Origin: an uncultured Duganella sp.
GTDB lineage: Bacteria; Pseudomonadota; Gammaproteobacteria; Burkholderiales; Burkholderiaceae
DNA length: 53,413 nucleotides
Assembly: GCA_946482635.1 (NCBI GenBank)
Contig: CAMLSG010000007.1
Location: forward strand, 1-53,413
Direction: 5' to 3'
Below, piece by piece: positions 16,723 to 25,488 of this stretch (positions are counted from its first letter, which is position 1; every line of letters starts with the position of its first letter). The notes beneath the pieces were generated by a model. It had not been told where the DNA came from. It was given only the letters and a program-made list of their open reading frames with translations, and did not search any database. The translations under genes and the position numbers were made by a program.

Positions 16723-18372
16723 TTACTTCTGTACGATGAATTCAGGGGATGCCATGACCAGCGTGAGCGCCGCATAGACGCGGTTGGCGCGCGCGGCGTC
16801 GGTGCCGGTCGCCATGCTGGTGACAGCGTTGCGGATCAGGGTCACGGTATCCGCGCTCAACTGGCCGGCGGCCAGGACCAGGTTGATCTCGTCGACCAGG
16901 CCCGGCACGTTGTCGGCCAGCGGCAGCAGGGTCGAATAATCGGCCTTGACGTCGCCGATGCCTTTGCTGATCGCGGTTTGCATGTAGTTGGCATAGCCGA
17001 CCACGCTGGTTTCGTTCACGATCTGGAACTCGGGTGCAACCACACCCAGCGCCGGCGGCACGTAGCCGGGGCGGAAGAAGTTGAACACACTCGGCGAACG
17101 CAGTGGGCTTTGTCCGAGGCGGGACGAGGGCTCGCTGGTATTGCCGATAGCCCAGGCATCGCTCGGCGAGGTGGCGTTGTAGGCGCGTGCCCACGCAGTG
17201 AAACGCAGGATTGGTTCGCGTACCTTGCCGAAGCCTGCGTTCGTCAGGTTCGAGGCGGAACGTGCTTCCGGGTCCAGCAGGATCGCTTTGATGACCGCTT
17301 TCAGGTCGCCCTTGACGCCGCTGCCGTTGTTGTTGAACACGGCGGCCACACGCGCCACATACTCCTTCGCAGGATTGCTGGTCACCAGGCGCTGGATCAG
17401 CTGCTTCGATACGAATGGCGCCACGTTCGGGTGCGCGAATATCGCGTCGAGCGCCTTGTTCAGGGCCGTTGCGGCGTCGATGCCACTGTTGATCGTGGTG
17501 CCGAGGAAGGTCTTCTCGCCCGGCTCATATTTGGTTCCAACCTGGACCATCGGGCGCTTGCGGTAATCGGGCGTGTCGTTGGTGCCGCCTGCCAGGTCCG
17601 AGTCCCAGCCGGTGAACACACGGGCCAAGCCGGAAATATCGGCTTGCGTATAGGTTTCCTGTTCGGTCGCGGTGCCGTCCGGGTTCAGTTTCAGCAGGCC
17701 GATGGTGAAGAGCTGCAGGATCTCGCGGGCATAGTTCTCGTCCGGCATGGAGCCGGTTTTCGGATTGGCCTTGGCGTTGCCGCGATAGGTCAGGTATTCG
17801 CCCATGGAGGTCGACAGCGTGACCTGCTGCAGCAAGGTGCGATAGTTGCCGAAGGCGTTGGCCTCCAGGATGTCCATGTAGGCGGCGCCGGTGAAGGCGC
17901 GCCAGGCACCGGTGAAGCCGTCCAGCGAAGCCACGACGATCTCGGACAGTGCCAGCGTTACGCGCTGGCGCAGGGTATCCGGGGACGCGATCAGCTTGAC
18001 CCACAGTGCCGCATCGATGCCGGCCTGGCTGTTCTTGTTCTCAATGGCGTTGAAGCCTTTCGCCATCAGCCAGTCCCAGCGCGATTGCGAAGCCGGCATA
18101 GCCATTTGCTCGTCCAGCCACTTGCTGTAGCCGAGCGCCTGGACCCGGGACATCTGTTCATGCGTTGCGCCCATCGAAGCCTGGGCGAGGAAACGTGCGG
18201 CCTGGGCGCCTGCAATCGATTCGACCTGGGTCGGTGGTACCGGCGAGGTGGTGCCGCCTTCGCTGCCCGTGCTTTCACTGCCGCCGCCGCCACAGGCAGT
18301 CAGCAGGGTTGCCGCGGCCAGGGTCGCTGAGAGCTTTAGCGCGCCCTCATTATTCTCGATTGTGTCGTCCAT
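16723..18372 (-). CDS. DUF1800 family lipoprotein
   Basis: 549 residues; the ATG at 18372 follows GAGGGG. A signal with LLTAC suggests a lipoprotein; a Gly/Ser/Thr-rich linker follows. The DUF1800 core starts at AARFLAQASMGATHEQM and contains DENYAREILQLFTIGL, DISGLARVFTGW and SPSVFNFFRPGYVPP, all typical. The function of DUF1800 proteins is unknown; they usually travel with DUF1501 proteins, as here. The gene probably leads a two-gene operon. Confidence 0.88.
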   Translation of the reverse strand: MDDTIENNEGALKLSATLAAATLLTACGGGGSESTGSEGGTTSPVPPTQVESIAGAQAARFLAQASMGATHEQMSRVQALGYSKWLDEQMAMPASQSRWDWLMAKGFNAIENKNSQAGIDAALWVKLIASPDTLRQRVTLALSEIVVASLDGFTGAWRAFTGAAYMDILEANAFGNYRTLLQQVTLSTSMGEYLTYRGNAKANPKTGSMPDENYAREILQLFTIGLLKLNPDGTATEQETYTQADISGLARVFTGWDSDLAGGTNDTPDYRKRPMVQVGTKYEPGEKTFLGTTINSGIDAATALNKALDAIFAHPNVAPFVSKQLIQRLVTSNPAKEYVARVAAVFNNNGSGVKGDLKAVIKAILLDPEARSASNLTNAGFGKVREPILRFTAWARAYNATSPSDAWAIGNTSEPSSRLGQSPLRSPSVFNFFRPGYVPPALGVVAPEFQIVNETSVVGYANYMQTAISKGIGDVKADYSTLLPLADNVPGLVDEINLVLAAGQLSADTVTLIRNAVTSMATGTDAARANRVYAALTLVMASPEFIVQK

Positions 18373-18431
18373 TGTTGCCCCTCGGAAATTTCCTTGAGGG
18401 TGCAGTATAGCTAGAAATGGATGAGCAAAAC

Positions 18432-19238
18432 CTATTGTGCGCGGGTTTGTCGGTTTTCTTTAACCCTTTGGTGAGTGAAGTCGGACGTGACTTTTTTAAT
18501 GAAAGCATCGGTGCCGATGCGGAAGTTTTCCGTCGCAGCTGCGAGGCCGAAATAGTCGGCTCCCAAGCTTGCCGACTCTTCCAGCGTCATGTTCAGGCCG
18601 CGGTGCAGTGCCTCCCACGTCAGGCGCACGGCATCCGGCGACTGGCCGAGGATGTCATATAGCAGGGAGCGCGCAGCATCCGTCAATTCGCCGGCAGCGG
18701 TAACTTGCTGCACCAGGCCGATTCGCAGGGCTTCTTCCGCATCGATGGCGCGGCCCCGCAGCAGCATTTCCGCCGCGCGGCCTTTCCCCACCAGCCGCGC
18801 CAGGCGCGTGGTGCCGCCAAAGCCGGCAACGGCGCCGATCCGCACCTCGGGATGGCCAAGTTTTGCATGGCTGGTTGCGATGCGGATCATGCATGCTTCG
18901 GCCAACTCCAGCCCGCCGCCCAAAGCGTGCCCGTTCAGGGCTGCCACCACGACCTTGCCCAGGTTCTCGATGCGGTGGGTGACGCGGACCGCAAGGCGGG
19001 CGAACTCGCGCACTTCCAGCGGGGTGGCCTGGCTCAGGTACTTGATGTCGGCGCCGGCACAGAAGGCTCTGGAACCGGTGCCCGTCAGGATCACGGCGCC
19101 GGCTACGGTGCTGGCTGCTGCCATCTCCAGCAGTTCCTCCAGGCGCTGCAAGGTCGGGAGGTCAAGGGCGTTCAGCGCTTCGGGGCGATTCAATGCGATT
19201 ACGGCGATGCCGGCGGATTCTCCATACAGGACGGTCAT
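18432..19238 (-). CDS. Enoyl-CoA hydratase/isomerase family protein
   Basis: 268 residues from ATG 19238; the frame is open upstream but that extension runs into the divergent LysR gene. The crotonase fold is clear: AFCAGADIKYLSQ forms the oxyanion region, and GHALGGGLELAEACMIRIAT followed by LGHPEVRIGAVAGFGGTTRL carries both catalytic glutamates in the positions of Glu144 and Glu164 of rat mitochondrial hydratase. It should therefore hydrate trans-2-enoyl-CoA esters. The 88-bp divergent arrangement with a LysR gene suggests regulation by that protein. The pathway (fatty acid, amino acid or aromatic degradation) is not evident. Confidence 0.9.
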   Translation of the reverse strand: MTVLYGESAGIAVIALNRPEALNALDLPTLQRLEELLEMAAASTVAGAVILTGTGSRAFCAGADIKYLSQATPLEVREFARLAVRVTHRIENLGKVVVAALNGHALGGGLELAEACMIRIATSHAKLGHPEVRIGAVAGFGGTTRLARLVGKGRAAEMLLRGRAIDAEEALRIGLVQQVTAAGELTDAARSLLYDILGQSPDAVRLTWEALHRGLNMTLEESASLGADYFGLAAATENFRIGTDAFIKKVTSDFTHQRVKENRQTRAQ

Positions 19239-19326
19239 GGCTTGGCTCCGGAAGTTGAAATTGGAGTTAGTATAGATTTCCAGATTTGGACGTAGTTTGA
19301 CGATTTCAGAAAACGGTTTTCCGATA

Positions 19327-20202
19327 ATGAAAAATCTTTCCTTTGACTGGAATGAGCTGAAATTCTTCTTCGCGGTTGCACGTAGCGGCGGCCTTAGCGG
19401 CGCTGCCGCGGTACTCGGCACCAGTGCATCCACGGTCTCGCGCCACATCGATGCGCTGGAGCGCCGCACCGGCCGAAAGCTGTTTTTGCGCCAGCAAAGC
19501 GGTTATGCACTGACCGATGAGGGCAATGAATTGCTGGCGCAGGCCGGGCAGGTGGAGCAGGCCATGGCTGTCGCGGCGCATGCTGCGCACCGGCCGGCGC
19601 CGCAGGAAGTGTCCGGCGTGGTGCGGCTGGCGACCACTGAAATGCTGGCGCAATACCTGGTGGCGCCCAGGCTTGCGGCACTGCGTACCCTGCATCCGGC
19701 GCTGAGGGTGGAGCTCGACATCGCCATGGGTGCGGTCAACCTGTCGCGGCGCGAAGCCGACCTGGCGCTGCGCATGGCGGCGCCGGACGATGGCGCCGGC
19801 GACTACATCGCAAAGCGTATCGGCAAGCTCGATTTCGCCCTTTACAGTGCAGCCGGGGTTCAGCATGACCGCGACGACTACATAAGCTGGGACGGCGCCT
19901 GGGACGGCCTGCCGATGGCGGCATCGCTGCGTGCCGCGTTCGACGGCGTACCCCCGGTCCTGGCGTGCAATAGCCTGCCCACGCAGATCGCTGCGGCCCG
20001 CGCCGGCGTGGGCGCCGCCATGCTCCCTTGTTTCATCGGCGATGCCGAACCGGCGCTCCTGCGCACGCCGCGACAGGCCGCACCAGTGTCGCGCGACCTG
20101 TGGCTGGTCTGTCACCGCGACCTGAAAGCGAGCCTGCGCGTACAGGCAATGGCCGCCTTCCTGACCGAGGTGGCAGGCGTTTGCCACGCGAGAGTTCTTT
20201 AA
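19327..20202 (+). CDS. LysR-family transcriptional regulator
   Basis: 291 residues from the ATG at 19327; a TTG ten codons upstream is a weaker option. The winged helix-turn-helix lies at the N-terminus: WNELKFFFAVARSGGLSGAA followed by LGTSASTVSRHIDALERRTG. The C-terminal effector-binding domain starts near residue 90 (VSGVVRLATTEML). It resembles the GcvA/AmpR-like subgroup. It is divergent from the enoyl-CoA hydratase gene, the usual LysR arrangement. The promoter of the downstream cobalamin operon lies within its last codons. Confidence 0.9.
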   Translation: MKNLSFDWNELKFFFAVARSGGLSGAAAVLGTSASTVSRHIDALERRTGRKLFLRQQSGYALTDEGNELLAQAGQVEQAMAVAAHAAHRPAPQEVSGVVRLATTEMLAQYLVAPRLAALRTLHPALRVELDIAMGAVNLSRREADLALRMAAPDDGAGDYIAKRIGKLDFALYSAAGVQHDRDDYISWDGAWDGLPMAASLRAAFDGVPPVLACNSLPTQIAAARAGVGAAMLPCFIGDAEPALLRTPRQAAPVSRDLWLVCHRDLKASLRVQAMAAFLTEVAGVCHARVL

Positions 20203-20210
20203 TGTACTAT
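20181..20210 (+). promoter_or_regulatory. Promoter of the cobalamin operon
   Basis: TTGCCA (20181-20186) and TACTAT (20205-20210) are separated by 18 bp and lie at the end of the LysR gene, directly ahead of the riboswitch. Match to the sigma70 consensus is 5/6 and 4/6. Confidence 0.55.
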
Positions 20211-20214
20211 TCGG

Positions 20215-20400
20215 CAATTGGGTGCGCGCGTCCTGTCCTGGATGCGCGTTAAACGGGAAACCGGTGACGCTGCCATGTGCAGCCATTCCGGTGCAGCCCC
20301 CGCTGCTGTAAGCCTGACGAATCCGGAAACACGCCACTGCGCAGCGCGCGGGAAGGCCCGGAGGAGGATGAAGGCGAGCCAGAATACCGGCCCGATGCTG
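20215..20400 (+). ncRNA. Cobalamin riboswitch 1 (upstream of cbiM)
   Basis: Conserved elements of the adenosylcobalamin aptamer appear in order: AAACGGGAAACCGGTG near 20250, GCAGCCCCCGCTGCTGTAAG near 20300, the GCCACTGCGCA motif near 20335, and the B12 box AGCCAGAATACCGGCC at 20377-20392. It precedes the cobalt-uptake and corrin-synthesis operon, which it should switch off when cobalamin is plentiful. Outer boundaries are approximate. Confidence 0.93.
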
Positions 20401-20424
20401 CCAGCACTATTCTCCGGGGTGAAG

Positions 20425-20527
20425 GGAAGCCGCTGTCGACCGGCTTCCTGCGTCTTGTCCGCCTGCCCCCTGTCGACCGTCTCCCGATTCTCCCTGGTGG
20501 TGCTCCCATTGACCATTCGACGGGAGG
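20425..20527 (+). promoter_or_regulatory. Candidate expression platform of riboswitch 1
   Basis: After the aptamer comes a perfect 8-bp hairpin, GGAAGCCG with CGGCTTCC (20425-20448). No T-run follows it. CTCCCG at 20481-20486 can pair with CGGGAG at 20521-20526, which overlaps the cbiM ribosome site GGGAGG (20522-20527). This suggests control of translation start rather than termination; it is inference from pairing only. Confidence 0.45.
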
Positions 20528-20533
20528 TTTCGA

Positions 20534-21214
20534 ATGCACATCATGGAAGGTTTCCTGCCGCCCGCGCACGCGCTTGGCTGGGCAGCCGTATCCATTCCTT
20601 TCCTGGCCTGGGGCTTGCGCAGCATGGCGCGCAGCTTGCAGGCGCACCCCGAGCGGCGCATGCTGCTTAGCGTTGCGTCGGCCTTTGCGTTCCTCCTGTC
20701 TGCGCTGAAGCTGCCGTCCGTAACCGGCAGCTGCTCGCATCCGACCGGCGTCGGGCTTGGCGCCCTGCTGTTTGGTCCTGCCGCAATGGTGCCAGTGGGC
20801 TTTGTCGTGCTGCTGTTCCAGGCCTTGCTGCTGGCGCACGGCGGCGTAACTACGCTTGGCGCCAATGTATTTTCCATGGCGGTCGTCGGCCCGTTTGTTT
20901 CGTATGGCGTGTTTCGTGCGCTGGCCGCACTTGGCCTGTCGCGCTCCGCGGCGGTGTTCATGGCGGCTTGCCTCGGCGACCTGGCGACTTACCTGACCAC
21001 CTCCGGCCAGCTGGCCTGGGCATTTCCCGACCCGGTTGGCGGCTTCAGTGCTTCATTCTCCAAGTTCGCCGGCATTTTCGCGCTGACGCAACTGCCGATC
21101 GCTGTCAGCGAAGGCTTGCTGACCGTTCTGGTGGTGAATGCGATGGCGCGCTTCAACGAGCACGAGCTGCGCTTGCTACCAGTGATGGCACTGGCGAAAG
21201 GGAAAGCAGCATGA
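20534..21214 (+). CDS. cbiM: Cobalt ECF transporter substrate-capture subunit CbiM
   Basis: 226 residues. It begins [10 protein letters not shown]; the N-terminal Met-His is the known metal-binding tip of CbiM/NikM, so the start is certain, and GGGAGG lies 6 bp upstream. The conserved [15 protein letters not shown] and [19 protein letters not shown] follow, with about six membrane helices. It captures Co2+ for the CbiMNQO energy-coupling-factor transporter in the inner membrane. It is the first gene of the riboswitch-controlled operon and has an ATGA overlap with cbiN. Confidence 0.95.
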   Translation: MHIMEGFLPPAHALGWAAVSIPFLAWGLRSMARSLQAHPERRMLLSVASAFAFLLSALKLPSVTGSCSHPTGVGLGALLFGPAAMVPVGFVVLLFQALLLAHGGVTTLGANVFSMAVVGPFVSYGVFRALAALGLSRSAAVFMAACLGDLATYLTTSGQLAWAFPDPVGGFSASFSKFAGIFALTQLPIAVSEGLLTVLVVNAMARFNEHELRLLPVMALAKGKAA

Positions 21215-21549
21215 AGGCGCGCACCGGTTTGACATGGGCAGCCATCATCCTGCTGACCGTGCTGCCGCTTTGGTTTGCGGCTGCACCGCCGGCGAAGCCG
21301 GGCAGCGCGGCGCCTGCGGCATTCAGTGGCGCGGACGCGCACGCGCAACAGGCGATCGGCACGATCGCACCGAACTACAAGCCGTGGTTTGCCCCGCTGT
21401 TCGAGCCGCCCAGCGGAGAAATCGCGTCGCTGCTGTTCGCGCTGCAGGCGGCGCTTGGCGCCGGCGTGATCGGCTTCTGGCTCGGCATGTCAGTGGCGCG
21501 CGAGCGCGAACGCAAGCATGCGCCCGAACGGGATGCCAATGCGGATTGA
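21211..21549 (+). CDS. cbiN: Cobalt transport subunit CbiN
   Basis: 112 residues from ATG 21211, overlapping cbiM by ATGA. Two membrane helices flank a periplasmic loop. The signature [20 protein letters not shown] followed by [20 protein letters not shown] is diagnostic for CbiN. The protein helps CbiM load cobalt. The C-terminal tail is charged. It overlaps the start of cbiQ by about 11 bp. Confidence 0.92.
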   Translation: MKARTGLTWAAIILLTVLPLWFAAAPPAKPGSAAPAAFSGADAHAQQAIGTIAPNYKPWFAPLFEPPSGEIASLLFALQAALGAGVIGFWLGMSVARERERKHAPERDANAD

Positions 21550-22273
21550 TGCTGCCGCCTACAAGTGCCGCTGGCATGCCGTGGCGCCGGGTGCGAAGGC
21601 CTTATTTGCCCTGAGCGGCATCGCCGCTGCCTGGCTTGCCAGCAGCGCGGATACGCTGGCCGGGCTCACGCTACTGTCCATGTTCGCCACGTTGGCCGGC
21701 GCGCGCGTGCCGGTGCAGACCTATCTGGCGCTGGCCGTCGCACCGCTTGGCTTCCTTCTGCTGTCCTGCCTGACGATGCTGGTCACGCCCTCCAGCGCTG
21801 GCGGCTGGCAGTGGTCACCCGAGATGCTTCCCGATGTCACACACATCGCTCTACGCTCGTTCGCCACACTGACAGCGGTACTCGGCCTCGTGCTGACCAC
21901 GCCCATGCCCGACCTGCTGGCGTTGATGCGCCGTGTGCGCGTACCCGAGCTGCTGCTCGACCTGATGGCGCTGTGCTACCGCATGTTGTTCGTCCTGCGC
22001 CAGGCATGGGATGAAGGCAGCACTGCACAGGCCGCGCGGCTCGGTCATCGCGGCTTGCGCGCGCGCTGGCGCTCAACAGGCCTTCTTGCGGGACAGATGG
22101 CGATACAGGTGTGGCAGCGTGCTTCGGCCCTGCAGATGGCGGCCGATGCGCGCGTCAGCCAGGGCGGGCTGCGCTTCCTGCCCGTTTTGTACCCCAACGC
22201 GCGGCGCCAGATTGCGTTATCCCTGCTGGCGAGCGGGTTGATGCTGGGATTTTCCTTGCGGGACCGCCTATGA
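21539..22273 (+). CDS. cbiQ: Cobalt ECF transporter transmembrane coupling subunit CbiQ
   Basis: About 244 residues from ATG 21539; ATGs at 21533 and 21518 are in frame, but GGGA at 21529-21532 best fits 21539. Membrane helices span the first half. The cytoplasmic coupling region contains MRRVRVPELLLDLMALCYRM and QAARLGHRGL, characteristic of EcfT/CbiQ proteins that contact the ATPase. It links CbiMN to CbiO. ATGA overlap with cbiO. Confidence 0.92.
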   Translation: MRIDAAAYKCRWHAVAPGAKALFALSGIAAAWLASSADTLAGLTLLSMFATLAGARVPVQTYLALAVAPLGFLLLSCLTMLVTPSSAGGWQWSPEMLPDVTHIALRSFATLTAVLGLVLTTPMPDLLALMRRVRVPELLLDLMALCYRMLFVLRQAWDEGSTAQAARLGHRGLRARWRSTGLLAGQMAIQVWQRASALQMAADARVSQGGLRFLPVLYPNARRQIALSLLASGLMLGFSLRDRL

Positions 22274-23133
22274 CACTGTTGATTGAACTGGACTCGGTGG
22301 AACACGCATTTGCCGACGGCAGTTCCGGCCTGCACAGATGCACGCTCTCGCTGGAGCAGGGCCGGCGCCACGCGCTGCTGGGCGCCAATGGTGCAGGCAA
22401 GACCACGCTGCTGCTGCACCTGAACGGCCTGCTGCGTCCGACGGCCGGCAGCCTGCGCTGGCACGGCCGGCCCTATGACTACAGCCGCCACGGCCTGACA
22501 GCGTTGCGAAGCCAGGTGGGCCTGGTATTCCAGAACCCGGAGCGGCAACTGATTTCGGCCCTGGTCGAAGAGGACGTCGCATTCGGCCCGCTTAATCTCG
22601 GTTTGGACGAGGCTACGGTGCGCTGCCGCGTGGCCACAGCGCTTGATGCGGTGGGGCTGGGCGCGTTCGGCCGCCGCCCAGTGCACAAACTGAGCTTTGG
22701 CCAGAAGAAGCGCGTCTGCATTGCCGGAGTGCTGGCCATGGAACCTCAGGTCTTGCTGCTCGACGAGCCAATGGCAGGCCTGGATGCACCGATGCAGGCC
22801 GAGCTGGAGGTCTTGCTCGACCGACTGGCCGCACGCGGCGTAACAATCGTCCTGTCCACGCACGACGTCGACTTTGCCTATCGCTGGTCCGACGAAATCC
22901 ATTTGATGGCCGCAGGCCGTTGCATTGCTTCCACTCCTGCGCAGGACCTATATGCGCAACGCGAAGCATTGCGCGCCGCAGGCCAGCGCTTGCCGCAAGC
23001 GCTGGCATTGCATGCCGAACTGGCCCGGCACGGCCTGCTTGCCGCCGACGCCGCACCGCGCAGCGTGGAGGCCTTGCTGGCCGAGCTGCGCGCGCAGCCT
23101 GTCGACAAACACCGAGGAGAAATACTGATATGA
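22270..23133 (+). CDS. cbiO: Cobalt ECF transporter ATPase CbiO
   Basis: 287 residues. Walker A is GANGAGKTT, the Q-loop region is GLVFQNPERQLIS, the ABC signature is KLSFGQKKR, Walker B is VLLLDEPMAGLD, and the switch His is in LSTHDVDFA. This is a complete ABC ATPase of the CbiO/EcfA type that powers cobalt uptake. It has ATGA overlaps with cbiQ upstream and cobM downstream, placing transport and corrin synthesis under one riboswitch. Confidence 0.95.
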   Translation: MTLLIELDSVEHAFADGSSGLHRCTLSLEQGRRHALLGANGAGKTTLLLHLNGLLRPTAGSLRWHGRPYDYSRHGLTALRSQVGLVFQNPERQLISALVEEDVAFGPLNLGLDEATVRCRVATALDAVGLGAFGRRPVHKLSFGQKKRVCIAGVLAMEPQVLLLDEPMAGLDAPMQAELEVLLDRLAARGVTIVLSTHDVDFAYRWSDEIHLMAAGRCIASTPAQDLYAQREALRAAGQRLPQALALHAELARHGLLAADAAPRSVEALLAELRAQPVDKHRGEILI

Positions 23134-23912
23134 CAGCTGGCAAAGTCTGGTTCGTCGGCGCCGGCCCCGGCGACCCCGAACTGATCACCGTAAAGGGACA
23201 AAAGCTGCTGGCACAAGCTGGCGCCGTGCTGTTCGCCGGCTCGCTGGTCGACCGCGCCGCAACGCTCTACGCGCCGCCTGGCTGCGTCGTCCGCGATTCG
23301 AAAGACATGACGCTGGAGGAAATGACGGCCTGGCTGATCGAGCAAACGCGCACCCACGCTACCGTGGTAAGGCTGCAGACCGGCGATCCCGGCCTGTACG
23401 GCGCCCTGATTGAAATGGCGCGTCCGCTGGTTGCGGAAGGCATTGAATGGGCCGTGGTGCCCGGCGTTTCGTCGGCCATGGCGTCGATGGCAGCCGCCGG
23501 CGAATCGATGACCTTGCCCGAGGTGACGCAAAGCGTGATCTTTACCCGCGTCGAAGGCCGCACGCCGATGCCGGAAGGCGAAGACCTGGCCAGCCTGGCT
23601 GCGCACCGCACCACGCTGTGCATCTTCCTGTCGATCACCCTGATGTACAAGGTCGAAGCGGCCCTGCGTGCAGCCGGTTGGCCGGAGGACGCGCCAATGC
23701 TGGTCGTGCACAAGGCCAGTTGGCCCGGCGAGGAGAAGATCCTGCGCGGGACACTGGCCGACATCAAGCAGCGCTGCCGCGAAGCCGGCGTAGCCAGCCA
23801 GGCCATGATCGTCGCCAGCCCCACGCTGGGCGCCCTGCACTGGGAAACCCTGGTGCGCTCCAAATTGTACGACCCAACCTTTACCCACCGTTTCAGAAAG
23901 GCCAGCGCATGA
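23130..23912 (+). CDS. cobM: Precorrin-4/cobalt-precorrin-4 C11-methyltransferase
   Basis: 260 residues from ATG 23130 (ATGA overlap with cbiO, GAGGAG 10-15 bp upstream). The tetrapyrrole methylase fold is clear: VWFVGAGPGDPELITVKGQ at the N-terminus, RLQTGDPGLYGALIEMA, and the SAM-site segment VVPGVSSAMASMAAAGESM. TRVEGRTPMPEGE is characteristic of CobM/CbiF. It methylates C11 using S-adenosylmethionine. With CbiX and CbiD alongside, the true substrate is probably the cobalt-containing precorrin-4 (CbiF role). Confidence 0.93.
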   Translation: MTAGKVWFVGAGPGDPELITVKGQKLLAQAGAVLFAGSLVDRAATLYAPPGCVVRDSKDMTLEEMTAWLIEQTRTHATVVRLQTGDPGLYGALIEMARPLVAEGIEWAVVPGVSSAMASMAAAGESMTLPEVTQSVIFTRVEGRTPMPEGEDLASLAAHRTTLCIFLSITLMYKVEAALRAAGWPEDAPMLVVHKASWPGEEKILRGTLADIKQRCREAGVASQAMIVASPTLGALHWETLVRSKLYDPTFTHRFRKASA

Positions 23913-24811
23913 ACCAATCCATCATGATGCCAGCGATTGCAGCAGCGAGCGATACCATCCTCGTCGTCGGCCACGGCTCCCGCGAGGAGTCGGGCAACCA
24001 GGAAATCCGTGAATTCGTGGACATGTGGCGCGCGCGCCGGCCGGGCTGGCGCATCGAATTGTGCTTCATCGAATTCGCGCCACCGGAGCTGAATGCCAGC
24101 CTGCTGGACGTTGCCGCCAGTTCGCGCCGCGTGCTGGTGGTGCCGCTGATCCTGAATGCCGCCGGCCACGTCAAGATGGAGATCCCAGAGGCCATCGAGG
24201 GTGCGCGCATTGCCCGTCCGCAGACGGAATTCCTGCTGGCGCCGCACCTGACCGCCTGCGACCCGGTGCTGGCCATCCTCAAGCGCCGCCTGCGCAAGGC
24301 CATGGGCACGCTCGACATGCCCGATCCGACCACCACCGGCGTCGTGCTGCTGGGACGCGGCTCTTCCGACCGCGGCGCCAACGGCGAGATGGCCAAGATG
24401 GCGCGCTGGCTGCTGGAAGAGGGCGATCACGAACTTGTGGACCTGGCTTTCACCGGCATTACCTGGCCGCGCCTGGAAAAAGTCGTGCAGCGCCAGGTGA
24501 TGCTGGGCATGCGCCAGGTCGTGGTGCTGCCGTACTACCTCTACACCGGCACGCTGATGCAGCGCATCCACCGCCAGGTCGAACACCTGCGCGGCCAGTA
24601 CCCGCAAACGCGCTTTGCCTGCACCGAGCATTTCGGGTTCGAGGCCGAGATCTTCGAACTGATAGACCAGCGCGTGGAAGATTTGCGCGCTGGCGTGCCG
24701 GACAGCCGCCTGCCTTGCGACGGCTGCACCTACCGAGAGATTGCGCATGACCATGGCCACGGTCACTCCCATGCACACACACACGATCACGCCGAGGCGC
24801 AGCCAGCATGA
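23909..24811 (+). CDS. cbiX: Sirohydrochlorin cobaltochelatase CbiX, two-domain form with His-rich tail
   Basis: 300 residues from ATG 23909. Two CbiX-type domains are visible: the first starts TILVVGHGSREESGNQEIRE (candidate metal ligand His22), the second TTGVVLLGRGSSDRGANGEM. CbiX inserts Co2+ into sirohydrochlorin, the first committed step of the cobalt-early B12 route. The C-terminus has LPCDGC followed by HDHGHGHSHAHTHDH, a metal-storage-like His run also known in long Bacillus CbiX proteins, where a CxxC motif binds an iron-sulfur cluster. ATGA overlaps on both sides. Confidence 0.93.
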   Translation: MNQSIMMPAIAAASDTILVVGHGSREESGNQEIREFVDMWRARRPGWRIELCFIEFAPPELNASLLDVAASSRRVLVVPLILNAAGHVKMEIPEAIEGARIARPQTEFLLAPHLTACDPVLAILKRRLRKAMGTLDMPDPTTTGVVLLGRGSSDRGANGEMAKMARWLLEEGDHELVDLAFTGITWPRLEKVVQRQVMLGMRQVVVLPYYLYTGTLMQRIHRQVEHLRGQYPQTRFACTEHFGFEAEIFELIDQRVEDLRAGVPDSRLPCDGCTYREIAHDHGHGHSHAHTHDHAEAQPA

Positions 24812-25488
24812 GCACTATCAACACCGTCACCGAACAACTGACACGCGCCGGCCAGGTGATTGAGCATGACAGCTTCGCCATCATCGACGCTGAAGTCGGC
24901 TCACATACCTATACCGAATCGCAATGGCCAATCGTGCGGCGCATGATCCACGCCAACGCGGACTTCGACTTCAACGGCCTGACCGACTTCCATCCGGCTG
25001 CAGTGCGGGCCGGCATCTCCGCCATGCTGGCCGGCTCGACGCCCGTCGTCGCCGACGTTGAAATGATCTGCTCCGGCCTGTCGCAACCGCGCCTCGCGCA
25101 CTTCGGCATGAAGACGCACCAGTTCATCAGCGATGCCGACGTTATCGAAACCGCCAAAGTCGAAGACACAACGCGCGCCGTACAAGCCATGCGCAAGGCG
25201 CACCGGCTTGGCCTGCTGGAGGGCGCCATCGTCGGCATCGGCAACGCGCCGACCGCGCTGATCGAGCTGGTACGCCTGATTCGCGAAGAAGGCGTGCGCC
25301 CTGCGCTGGTGGTTGGCATGCCGGTTGGTTTTGTCTCCGCCGCCGAATCCAAGGACTTGATGGCGGAAGTGGCCGAGGTGCCGTGGATCGTCATTCGCGG
25401 CCGCAAGGGCGGCTCGACGCTGGTGGTTGCAGCCCTGCACGCCCTGCTGGCACTGGCGGAGTCAAAGCAGAAGGCAGGGCAGGCATGA
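24808..25488 (+). CDS. cobH: Precorrin-8X/cobalt-precorrin-8 methylmutase
   Basis: 226 residues. VRRMIHANADFDFNGLTDFH, with the conserved His, and VADVEMICSGLSQPRLAHFG are diagnostic of the CobH/CbiC family, as is GIGNAPTALIELVRLIREE. The enzyme moves a methyl group from C11 to C12 to give (cobalt-)hydrogenobyrinate. ATGA overlaps with cbiX and cbiD. The name cbiC would be equally valid since the neighbours are anaerobic-type enzymes. Confidence 0.94.
   Translation: MSTINTVTEQLTRAGQVIEHDSFAIIDAEVGSHTYTESQWPIVRRMIHANADFDFNGLTDFHPAAVRAGISAMLAGSTPVVADVEMICSGLSQPRLAHFGMKTHQFISDADVIETAKVEDTTRAVQAMRKAHRLGLLEGAIVGIGNAPTALIELVRLIREEGVRPALVVGMPVGFVSAAESKDLMAEVAEVPWIVIRGRKGGSTLVVAALHALLALAESKQKAGQA

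Noticed and set aside
16978..18330. A 450-codon open frame opposite the DUF1800 gene
   Set aside because: The DUF1800 protein has clear motifs and a signal peptide; the antisense frame does not.
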